From positions 1 to 5,542 of the forward strand of contig JAGLCZ010000524.1 in assembly GCA_023145975.1 (NCBI GenBank): DNA of 5,542 nucleotides. Reading direction: 5' to 3'. The DNA is from Candidatus Hydrogenedentota bacterium. GTDB taxonomy: Bacteria; Hydrogenedentota; Hydrogenedentia; Hydrogenedentales; CAITNO01. This document shows, piece by piece, positions 1 through 5,519 of the stretch (position 1 is the stretch's first letter; the number at the start of each line of letters is the position of its first letter). A model generated the notes under the pieces. It was not told the origin of the DNA and made no database searches. It worked only from the letters and a program-made list of their open reading frames with translations. A program made the translations under genes and the position numbers.

Positions 1-146
1 CCTCCATAGTTTTCGTTGATCAGGCGGTAGGCGAGTTCCAGTGCTGCGGCAATATGATCGTCCCACCCGTTCAGTTTCGCGGCGGTTACAGGTCGTTCCC
101 CATATTCCCAACGGGTGGGTAAATAAGCGTTTCCTTTTTCAGACAT
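1..146 (-). CDS. 5' part of a phage gene downstream of the tail hub (function unknown, possibly tail fibre)
   Basis: The first 49 residues of a protein that runs off the left edge of the window. It starts at an ATG (144-146) and opens with MSEKGNAYLPTRWEYG. The stretch ERPVTAAKLNGWDDHI resembles the short N-terminal 'threonine-alanine, leucine-asparagine' segments seen at the start of some phage tail-fibre and accessory tail proteins, where the gene typically follows the hub; this is only a weak likeness. An AAGGAG ribosome binding site lies 10 bases upstream, and the gene begins 22 bases after the hub stop codon, so it is probably co-transcribed with the tail genes. The start is well supported; the function is a guess from position. 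No signal peptide or membrane segment is visible in the part present. Confidence 0.7.
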   Translation of the reverse strand, partial: MSEKGNAYLPTRWEYGERPVTAAKLNGWDDHIAAALELAYRLINENYG

Positions 147-156
147 GGGAGTGCTG

Positions 157-162
157 CTCCTT
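157..162 (-). promoter_or_regulatory. Ribosome binding site of the leftmost gene, within a small stem-loop
   Basis: AAGGAG on the minus strand, 10 bases before the ATG at 146. Its GGAG can pair with the CTCC at 148-151 (loop of five bases), which would place the site in a four-base-pair hairpin ending right before the start codon. Confidence 0.6.
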
Positions 163-168
163 GTGTTG

Positions 169-1914
169 TTATGCTAAATAAAAGATTTCCCGGTCGAGTC
201 CGGCAGGGCGTTCATCGAGTCGTATTGCAAAAAGAGGTTCCCTTTCCGTGCGGATACGCCGCAGCAGGGACAGAGGATCTTTTACGGAACGTAAGGGCGC
301 GGAGAGTATCACTTCCGTCCTTGCATCTTTACCCCGGAGAAGGTGTTTAACTTCCATAACGCGCCCCGCAATAGTTTCGTCAAATTCGTTTCCCCATTCC
401 TCAGACAGCCGTCGTGCATACCGGGCGAGAGGCGCGTTTGAAACAGATACCAACGCTCCGGGAAACAGTTCCGGTGCACCTTCAAAAAAGGTGATCGCTA
501 CTGCCGGTGCGGGATACGCCAAATCCCGGATCAGACCTGCTGCCAGATGTTCTTTATCCACATCGTCGCCTATCCATTCGCCGTTAATGGCTGAAGTACA
601 TAAACCATAGGCAGTGATACTTTCTTCACAGGAACCGCTTACCTGTCCGGGGGCGACGATTGCATTCCCCGTTATTGTAAATCGGTTGATCATACCCTTG
701 CTGGTGAACCCTGAGGTGATCGCCATTTCATTGGCACAATACCGGTAGTTGTAGTCGAAGGCCGCCGCATTTTTAAAGGTTACTTCCAGTTCGGGGGTCA
801 GGAGGAATGCCTGATTGCCGCACAGGTATGCCAGGAGCGTTAACGCTTCGAGTGCGCCGCAATTCAGATCGAGGGCGTGTATCTTTTCTCCCAAAGCGGG
901 ATAAGATTTTACGGATACACCGGGGTAGGAAAAGAAGTCTTTTAAGCGGTGCTCCGGAACGTGGTACAGACCTTCCTTATAGAGATATACTTCGCTGAGT
1001 CCCTGTTCTACCAGGGCGGCACAGAAACACTCTTCGCCTCCGAATACCCGTCCGATATAACGTCCGTAAGCATCTACGCGATCATCAAAAGAGCCGTGAC
1101 GGTCCCGATGGGGATTTAGTTCGATATGAGAAATGCCTTTGCTGTCCAGCAACGATTGCAGTGCTTGTTGTGCCCGGACTGCGAGCAGTTTATAGCCGCT
1201 GTTTTTATAGCGTTCTGTGCTCCATAAGGCGGTTTCCAGATGGCGTTTTCGGGCATGGCTGTTCAGCACCGGTTCTTCGGTGTCAATCATCATCAGGCGC
1301 AGATCCGGCCAGGGGATTCCGTCTACCTTCAGTCCGGAAAGGGTATCGCCGTCTTTGGCATAGCATTCGTCAGTATCGATGCGGTCAGCACCTACCCATT
1401 GTCCCTGACTGATAGTATTGATTCCCAACTCGTTATCTGCTGAAATACGCTCCAGTAGTTTTGTATATTCGCGTCTTGCACCATCGGGATATATCCCATG
1501 ATCTACAAGGTAATGAAGAGGACCGGGTGCGCAGTTGATAATATCGAGAAAGGCTTCTTCCAGTGTGATGTCCGCATAGACGCGGCGAATCCTTGTATTA
1601 CCTTCCAGCTGCGCGGTTTGTGCTTCGACACGCATCAGATCGCGTAGGGGAGTACGGGTATTATATTCAGGCTGAAAATCCGCATCCCAGCAAAACTGTG
1701 TGTGCGTAACCGTATACCGCTGCCAGCGCTTATTGTCGATAGACAGGTCAACTGTGCAGCCCGGTCCAAATCCTTCCACATGGGGTAACACGCATCGGAG
1801 CGTATCCAACTGATCGGGGACATGTCGTGTCGCTTCGAGAGAAATTACGTCACTGAATACAGCAATACGCTGCTGCCGCGTATCCCGCAGTTCGACGTTG
1901 AAATTTATACTCAT
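169..1914 (-). CDS. Phage tail hub-like protein with an internal staphylococcal-nuclease domain
   Basis: A 581-residue protein. Residues 1 to about 175 look like the N-terminal part of a phage tail hub (baseplate hub/tail-associated) protein: an opening VELRD strand, a segment on the pattern 'D-x-L-x-C-V-L-P', then T-P-L-R-D-L and a helical ITLEEAFLDII. From about residue 176 to 328 comes an SNase (thermonuclease) fold with DGDT at 188-191, RLMMIDTEE at 206-214, DAYGRYIGRVF at 281-291 and ALVEQGLSEVYLYKEG at 300-315. By comparison with staphylococcal nuclease, D190, R206, D211, E214 and R285 match the metal-binding and catalytic D21, R35, D40, E43 and R87. After residue 330 the hub-like fold resumes (ALEALTLLAYLCGNQAFLLT at 354-373, then beta-rich sequence to the end). 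The ATG overlaps the stop of the Dit-like gene as ATGA, implying translational coupling. The nuclease call is strong; the hub call rests on flanking sequence style and gene order. No frameshift is seen. Confidence 0.8.
   Translation of the reverse strand: MSINFNVELRDTRQQRIAVFSDVISLEATRHVPDQLDTLRCVLPHVEGFGPGCTVDLSIDNKRWQRYTVTHTQFCWDADFQPEYNTRTPLRDLMRVEAQTAQLEGNTRIRRVYADITLEEAFLDIINCAPGPLHYLVDHGIYPDGARREYTKLLERISADNELGINTISQGQWVGADRIDTDECYAKDGDTLSGLKVDGIPWPDLRLMMIDTEEPVLNSHARKRHLETALWSTERYKNSGYKLLAVRAQQALQSLLDSKGISHIELNPHRDRHGSFDDRVDAYGRYIGRVFGGEECFCAALVEQGLSEVYLYKEGLYHVPEHRLKDFFSYPGVSVKSYPALGEKIHALDLNCGALEALTLLAYLCGNQAFLLTPELEVTFKNAAAFDYNYRYCANEMAITSGFTSKGMINRFTITGNAIVAPGQVSGSCEESITAYGLCTSAINGEWIGDDVDKEHLAAGLIRDLAYPAPAVAITFFEGAPELFPGALVSVSNAPLARYARRLSEEWGNEFDETIAGRVMEVKHLLRGKDARTEVILSAPLRSVKDPLSLLRRIRTEREPLFAIRLDERPAGLDREIFYLA
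931..1389 (-). other. SNase domain coding segment inside the tail hub gene
   Basis: The stretch coding for about residues 176-328 of the hub. It holds a full catalytic set for a staphylococcal nuclease-type fold. Spacing fits the family: 16 residues from the DGDT aspartate D190 to R206 (14 in the staphylococcal enzyme, so a slightly longer loop), then exactly five to D211 and three more to E214. Between E214 and the R285 motif the domain is longer than the classical enzyme, with a charged helical stretch around 218-255. The reading frame is continuous at both borders, so the domain is built into the protein and is not a separate gene. Borders are estimates from motif positions. Confidence 0.8.
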
Positions 1915-2594
1915 AGCCAGCGTTCCCGCCAGGACAGCTGTAGTGTACCGGTCTGTGTTCCTTCCGCATCGGCTTCAAAAGATATCTCCGTAGTGCGCGG
2001 CGTTGTTTGTAGAAATGAGCCGGACACCTGTGACGATACATCTTCCCCGTCCAGGAACACTTTTCCTGCGGCACTGTTGATCTGCAATATACTTTCATTC
2101 GGCAAAATGCCTGCATAGAGGAGGGTGCGCGTACCGTCACCGAATCGGGGGAGCAGTACCATTCCCGCCGCTGTAAATGTCAGGGACAGCGGGGATGCCA
2201 GCGAAGCCCCGCTCGTAATTTCACAGACCAACCCATTCCCGGTGACAGGCGCCTCATAGGATTGCGAGGTATCACTTTCTTCCCAGGGTGTAACTCCCTC
2301 GAGTTCCAATGTGAATGCTCCTGCAACGGCATTATCGCAGCGTGTTCTTTCGAAGCCGCGCAGGCGCACGGCAGCAGAACGTCCCGGACGTAATCGTAGT
2401 GCTACGGGATCCGATGCAAAGGGGGCGGCTGCCAGCAGGTCAAGTGCTTCCGTCAATTGCGTTGTACTTTCGAAGGTGTCTGCACTGCCGCGAATGAGGA
2501 TATTGCGGTGCCAGCGTCCGTTGTTGTACCGTTGTTTTTCTACAATAGTGACGTGCCAGGAATCGAGTGCGTATTCACCCAGTGTGGGAATCAT
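1911..2594 (-). CDS. Distal tail (Dit)-like protein
   Basis: A 227-residue protein that I read as a distal-tail protein, the ring that joins the tail tube to the hub. The N-terminal half is a beta-rich domain with a GSADTFES segment, a helix TQLTEALDLLAAA and a LELEGVTPWEES strand that recalls the 'dP-[YF]' end of Dit N-domains. The C-terminal half has the galectin-like Dit pattern: a strand with TRTLLYAGILPNESILQI, then VFLDGEDVSSQVSGSFLQ, and a terminal SWRERWL. The ATG at 2594 is preferred because GGAAGG lies 10 bases before it; an in-frame ATG at 2612 would add six residues but has no ribosome binding site. The stop overlaps the hub start, as expected for two proteins that assemble together. 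Family assignment is by pattern only. Confidence 0.65.
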   Translation of the reverse strand: MIPTLGEYALDSWHVTIVEKQRYNNGRWHRNILIRGSADTFESTTQLTEALDLLAAAPFASDPVALRLRPGRSAAVRLRGFERTRCDNAVAGAFTLELEGVTPWEESDTSQSYEAPVTGNGLVCEITSGASLASPLSLTFTAAGMVLLPRFGDGTRTLLYAGILPNESILQINSAAGKVFLDGEDVSSQVSGSFLQTTPRTTEISFEADAEGTQTGTLQLSWRERWL

Positions 2595-2604
2595 GATAGG
2601 GGCG

Positions 2605-2610
2605 CCTTCC
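2605..2610 (-). promoter_or_regulatory. Ribosome binding site favouring the internal start of the Dit-like gene
   Basis: GGAAGG on the minus strand, 10 bases upstream of the ATG at 2592-2594. The sequence before the alternative ATG at 2612 (AAAAACATACCGCACTAA) has no purine-rich site, so this motif decides the start. Confidence 0.5.
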
Positions 2611-2628
2611 ATTTAGTGCGGTATGTTT

Positions 2629-3030
2629 TTATTCTGATCCAGTGGTCAGCAGTGCAGGCGATTCAGCCGCAGCACCGTGACGCAGCCAGGGGGTCACCAA
2701 TTGCAGGGCTTCCTTCTCTGCCGCTTGTGCTACAGCAATCAGTGCGGGAAAACGTTTTCCTGTTTCCAACTGGTGACCGGCAAGGCGCACCTCCCGGCGG
2801 TCGAGTGCCATCCGTGCCGATAACGACCGCAGCAGTGCTGCCCCTGCAAGTAAGGTCTCTGCCACGACTATGGGTTCCGGCACTTCTGCCAGACACGTTT
2901 CCCGAACCCATGTCGTTACGATGCTGTGGGCGTGGTTGATGCTGGTTTCGATTAATGCGCTTGTTACTTCGGGCAGATTGTCCAGTTGAAATTTAAGACG
3001 TAATGCTTCTTCTGTCGTGAATGGAGCCAT
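2629..3030 (-). CDS. Probable head-tail connector (completion) protein
   Basis: A 133-residue, almost wholly helical protein. After TTEEALRLKFQLDNLPEV come a helix around 22-43, a long alanine/leucine-rich helix at 52-74 (VVAETLLAGAALLRSL), a short turn with VRLAGHQLETGKRF at 81-94, and a final helix at 95-116. The plan 'helix, VPxxI helix, short G-rich turn, A-rich helix' is that of small adaptor proteins that dock below the portal, and its place directly after the capsid gene fits. I do not recognise a specific family. It has a good AAGGA site five bases before the ATG. It is 16 bases (from stop to the outer ATG) upstream of the Dit-like gene. It is the only connector-size gene between capsid and tail tip here, whereas most tailed phages have two to four. 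No membrane segment is convincing, although the 52-74 helix is hydrophobic on one side. Confidence 0.6.
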   Translation of the reverse strand: MAPFTTEEALRLKFQLDNLPEVTSALIETSINHAHSIVTTWVRETCLAEVPEPIVVAETLLAGAALLRSLSARMALDRREVRLAGHQLETGKRFPALIAVAQAAEKEALQLVTPWLRHGAAAESPALLTTGSE

Positions 3031-3044
3031 GACATTCCTTTCTT

Positions 3045-3071
3045 AAAAGGCCGGGGGCAGTGAAGCCCCCG
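3045..3071 (-). terminator. Stem-loop after the capsid gene, possible partial terminator
   Basis: A perfect seven-base-pair GC stem (3052-3058 with 3065-3071) and a six-base loop. Read on the minus strand it is followed by GGCC and then TTTT (3045-3048), a short U-run. It sits in the 54-base gap between the capsid stop and the connector start. The T-tract is brief, so read-through to the tail genes is likely; such a site would let the capsid gene be expressed more than the genes behind it. On the plus strand no T-run follows, so it would act on the minus strand only. Confidence 0.6.
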
Positions 3072-3084
3072 ACCCCTGTTCCCC

Positions 3085-4128
3085 CTACCAGTCGTTGGTG
3101 ACTACAACCCGTGCTTTTTCATAGACAATGGCGAAATCGGTTACGAGGGTCATATACGCCCGATCCCATTGCTGATTGATCAGCTTGTCATTTTCAAGGA
3201 GCAGTTCCTGTTCGGTCAGTTTCTGGGCTGCATACCCGGCATCCAGGAACGTGATCTTTGTTTCGGGTTGGTCCGGCATAGGAACCAGTTTCATACCCAG
3301 GGGTGTCGGAAATACGCCTGTCTTTGCGAAATCGAAAATAGGCGCGTTCGTGGGATGATCCATCACCAGTAATGTACCGGTCGTGTAGTGTCCCGTTAAC
3401 ACGTGGGTGGGCGTGAAATGGTTTTGCAGCTGCAGCGACAGATGTCCCAGTACCAGGTCTTCATAGTTCCATTCGCCCGCTGCGAAGGAATTCAGGGTTT
3501 CCGGTGCTGTTTCTCCGGAACTGTCCCCTTCTACGAGTACCTGAGTCAGGCGTGCGTCGAGGCTGCGCCCGAGTCGCTCACCCATACGCTGCAGATGAAC
3601 GCGCAGCATGTCCACCGACATTCGCCGAATTACCTCGTAAGATGCGATCACACCCCGTCCTTTTTTGTCCAGCCGTATGATACGGTCGCCGTAGCGGATC
3701 ACACTTTCCGGGATGGCAGCTCCTTCGGCAACACTGCGCAGCTCTTCCTCTTTCGGATCTTCATGTACATAGGGCGTGTCGTATACAGAACCTGTGATAT
3801 GTTCATCACGCACGATCAGTTCCGGATAGCGGGGTTTACTGCGCATACCTGTCAGTACCGCCTCACGTACCACTTCAGGGAAAAGCCATTTCGCGTTGGG
3901 GTCAGTGTGAAAGAAACGCTCAACAGAAATACGCTTCATATCCACGCCGAATTCCTGGGCACAATAGTCATCGATATTCGTATCCAGTGCGCGAAAAAAC
4001 TGTCCGTGTGTCAGGTCCAGCCCTGCCAGGTTTTCGTATAGCTCCCGTCCCCGCAGTGCAGTCAGACGTTCGCTGTCCTGACTCAGAAACTGCATTTGCT
4101 CCTGCATTAAAGAATCACTTTGTTTCAT
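3085..4128 (-). CDS. HK97-fold major capsid protein
   Basis: A 347-residue major capsid protein, the shell subunit of the phage head. The order of elements fits the HK97 fold: a charged, helical N-arm (residues 1-60), a beta strand and E-loop region around VAEGAAIPESVIRYG (133-147), the 'SYEVIRRMS' turn (163-171) and a long spine helix to about 200, an A-domain with THVLTGHYTTGTLLVM (241-256), and a final P-domain strand set ending DFAIVYEKARVVV (331-343). The N-arm is only about 60 residues, so there is little room for a long cleavable scaffold domain. The ATG at 4128 is preferred over the in-frame TTG at 4137, because AGGAG (4138-4142) touches the TTG with no space but is nine bases from the ATG. 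The AGGAG overlaps the stop codon of the decoration gene. A stem-loop follows the stop. Confidence 0.85.
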   Translation of the reverse strand: MKQSDSLMQEQMQFLSQDSERLTALRGRELYENLAGLDLTHGQFFRALDTNIDDYCAQEFGVDMKRISVERFFHTDPNAKWLFPEVVREAVLTGMRSKPRYPELIVRDEHITGSVYDTPYVHEDPKEEELRSVAEGAAIPESVIRYGDRIIRLDKKGRGVIASYEVIRRMSVDMLRVHLQRMGERLGRSLDARLTQVLVEGDSSGETAPETLNSFAAGEWNYEDLVLGHLSLQLQNHFTPTHVLTGHYTTGTLLVMDHPTNAPIFDFAKTGVFPTPLGMKLVPMPDQPETKITFLDAGYAAQKLTEQELLLENDKLINQQWDRAYMTLVTDFAIVYEKARVVVTNDW

Positions 4129-4137
4129 TATCTTCAA

Positions 4138-4142
4138 CTCCT
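4138..4142 (-). promoter_or_regulatory. Ribosome binding site of the major capsid gene
   Basis: AGGAG on the minus strand, nine bases before the ATG at 4126-4128. It shares two bases with the TAG stop of the decoration gene (4141-4143) and directly abuts a TTG at 4135-4137, which rules that TTG out as the start. Confidence 0.75.
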
Positions 4143-4521
4143 ATAGCAGTGCTTCGAGTATGCCTGCTGTGTTGTTTACTTTCACCATGATGCCGGCGGC
4201 AGTATCACCGGTGCCTGCCTGTACTGCACCGACTCCTGTTGCGCCGACAATACCTGATATTCCATCCACAGCGGGTGCCGCCCCTGAATAGGCAAAATCG
4301 CAAATGCCGCGTACGCGCACCGGGATTGCTGTGTTGTTGAGAGAGCAGGCGGCAAGTGCCTGTCCAAAAATACGGTCACCGGCGGTGAGTGTATTGTCCA
4401 CCTCATAGGGGCCGATCAGTTTTACTGCATCACCGCGTGTGATGTTGATATCGCCTGTGGACGGGGTTTTGCAGGTGATGATTAATTCAGTCACCGGTCC
4501 GCCAAGGTCTCCATACGCCAT
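4141..4521 (-). CDS. Capsid decoration-like protein
   Basis: A 126-residue protein, small and rich in Gly, Ala, Val and Thr. Strands alternate with the pattern seen in head decoration (cement) proteins of the DUF2190 type: an N-terminal GGPVTELIITCK strand, TRGDAVKLIGPYEV (28-41), AGDRIFGQALAAC (47-59), IPVRVRGICDFAYSG (66-80), VDGISGIVGATG (85-96) and a C-terminal GIMVKVNNTAGILEAL. Such proteins bind the outside of the shell and add strength. Its place 12 bases before the capsid gene supports this. The ATG has an AAGGA site seven bases upstream (4529-4533). No membrane segment is present. The family name is from pattern, not search. Confidence 0.7.
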   Translation of the reverse strand: MAYGDLGGPVTELIITCKTPSTGDINITRGDAVKLIGPYEVDNTLTAGDRIFGQALAACSLNNTAIPVRVRGICDFAYSGAAPAVDGISGIVGATGVGAVQAGTGDTAAGIMVKVNNTAGILEALL

Positions 4522-4566
4522 AGTAAGTTCCTTTCTGTTTCTTTGCTTTGGTTACGTTGTTTTGTT

Positions 4567-5268
4567 CTACTGATTTAAGATGCGTCGTGCACGTTGTGCG
4601 CGATTTTGTCGGGTGTCCTCTTTGGGTTCCAGAGTTTCCGGGTGGGATACAGGACAGGGCGGATGTGCGCGGTCATAGCGTGCTTCCACGCCTGCCAGCT
4701 GCTCATCCACCTGCCGCAGTTCCATACCGTCGAAGAGATCCCGCCAGGTGTTTTCGGCGAAATTTTTACCGTCCAGTTCACGGCTTAAACTACAGAATCG
4801 GGCGATACTGTTGCGCCGTGCTGCGAGTCCGTCTTCAATCCGCGCTGTCAATGTGTCCATAGGCAGATTATGCTTTTGGGCACAGGCGGCGAGATCACGG
4901 ATACTTTCCACAGCGGGAGTGTCGCACCGTTCAAAGTGAAGGGTCACGGTTTCGTCCTGACTGTGCAGCGTTATTTCGTGGTGATCCTGATCTAGGGTGT
5001 GCCGCCGATAGGTGCCTGCGAGTATTCGTTGTGCATCCCGATCCTGTTGAAGCCATTCTTTCGGATGGGGCATTTTCTCCGTTGCCCAGCATCCCGTCTC
5101 GAAGGAGTCGCCTGCAATGCGGAATCCCAGCAGAAAGTTACCTTCTTCAAGGCGCAGATCATGGTGAATACCGGAGGCGTCCTTATGGCGATGCAGCACA
5201 AAGCGTTGCGCGTCGGCAGCATTGCCGGTCGGTTCCTGCCGTGTCAGGGTAGTCAGTTTCCAATACAT
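4567..5268 (-). CDS. Protein with a LigD-type 3'-phosphoesterase-like domain in the head gene block
   Basis: A 233-residue protein. Residues about 18-115 resemble the 3'-phosphoesterase domain (LigD_N/PE) that opens bacterial DNA ligase D. The signature is RFVLHRHKDASGIHHDLRLE (22-41), where H35, D37 and R39 match the PE catalytic H48, D50 and R52 of the Pseudomonas enzyme, and H28 takes the place of H42 with one extra residue between. HPKEW (68-72) corresponds to the family HPLDY, keeping the histidine (H84) but replacing the tyrosine (Y88) with tryptophan. ILAGTY (82-87) matches the IPEGxY turn. Known PE domains are Mn-dependent 3'-phosphatases and 3'-ribonucleotide removers in break repair. 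Residues 120-233 do not match ligase or primase domains; they are helical and charged (helices near 137-163 and 183-200, an Arg-rich tail). AGGAG lies six bases before the ATG. Whether it is active is unknown. Confidence 0.75.
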   Translation of the reverse strand: MYWKLTTLTRQEPTGNAADAQRFVLHRHKDASGIHHDLRLEEGNFLLGFRIAGDSFETGCWATEKMPHPKEWLQQDRDAQRILAGTYRRHTLDQDHHEITLHSQDETVTLHFERCDTPAVESIRDLAACAQKHNLPMDTLTARIEDGLAARRNSIARFCSLSRELDGKNFAENTWRDLFDGMELRQVDEQLAGVEARYDRAHPPCPVSHPETLEPKEDTRQNRAQRARRILNQ

Positions 5269-5291
5269 AGTGTTCTCCTGTTTTTAATTTT

Positions 5292-5303
5292 GGTTCTTCG
5301 TCA
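5292..5303. repeat. Possible terminal repeat of the ISL3-like element
   Basis: GGTTCTTCGTCA covers the transposase stop codon and ends the recognisable element, 12 bases from the ribosome binding site of the PE-like gene (5275-5279). ISL3 elements have terminal inverted repeats close to the transposase stop. The opposite end is not in the window, so this cannot be tested here. Confidence 0.3.
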
Positions 5304-5461
5304 TTTACCGGGAAAATCCTGCCTAATTCTCAAAAAGAAATATTCGAGAGACTTAATCCATAAGTCATTCGCTTTATAACCTTACTCTTGTTGTTCATGC
5401 CTTCGAGCAGGCTTGTATTAAAGAAAATCCTTCTTGTCCATGCTGTTCCCCAAAGTCCAAC
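5301..5461 (-). pseudogene. Decayed 3' end of an ISL3-like transposase
   Basis: In one minus-strand frame the sequence reads TSLLEGMNNKSKVIKRMTYG, the well-known end of ISL3-family DDE transposases (a conserved Glu in LEGMNNKxKxIKR). That frame then runs into SLSNISF and a stop. Shifting by one base at about 5355-5357 restores IKSLEYFFLRIRQDFPGK followed by TGA at 5301-5303, which is the usual family end (YGF...LEYFxLRI). So one T appears lost after TATGGA. The sequence before the motif (GLWGTAWTRRIFFN) still looks transposase-like up to about 5461, where similarity is lost and a repeat begins. No start is present and only about 50 residues remain, so it is not functional. It lies directly upstream of the PE-like gene. 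Confidence 0.65.
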
Positions 5462-5471
5462 ATTACACGTC

Positions 5472-5519
5472 ATTCCAGTTTTTAGGTGACGAGGTACGAG
5501 GCGCATAAAACACCGGAAT
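5472..5519. repeat. Imperfect inverted repeat, REP/MITE-like
   Basis: Arms ATTCC (5472-5476) and GGAAT (5515-5519) pair exactly; inward, G-T and TTT pair with A-C and AAA across single mismatches (5478-5483 with 5508-5513). The loop region holds a short near-repeat, ACGAGGT then ACGAGGC (5489-5502). GTCATTCC...GGAATCC ends are typical of dispersed palindromes in many bacterial chromosomes. Nothing in it codes. It borders the transposase remnant and may have interrupted it. Confidence 0.4.

Noticed and set aside
248..610. Arg/Ser-rich plus-strand open frame opposite the hub C-terminus
   Set aside because: Low-complexity antisense product with no domain or ribosome binding site.
1850..2140. 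Minus-strand frame overlapping the hub start and the Dit end
   Set aside because: It overlaps both real genes in another frame; the ATGA junction explains the region better.
2457..2939. A 160-codon plus-strand open frame across the Dit/connector junction
   Set aside because: It crosses two well-supported minus-strand genes with good ribosome binding sites; no motif supports it.
3403..4041. A 212-codon open frame on the plus strand opposite the capsid gene
   Set aside because: It is antisense to a clear HK97-fold gene, has no recognisable domain, and its composition (Cys, His, Phe-rich runs) looks like a shadow frame.
4522..4566. A-rich leader between the PE-like and decoration genes as a promoter or terminator
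   Set aside because: No stem-loop and no -35/-10 pair; only the AAGGA ribosome binding site is convincing.
5301..5333. Possible promoter for the PE-like gene (TTGAGA about 17 bases before a weak -10)
   Set aside because: The -10 candidates (CGGTAA, GTAAAT) match poorly and the sequence is explained as transposase coding remnant.
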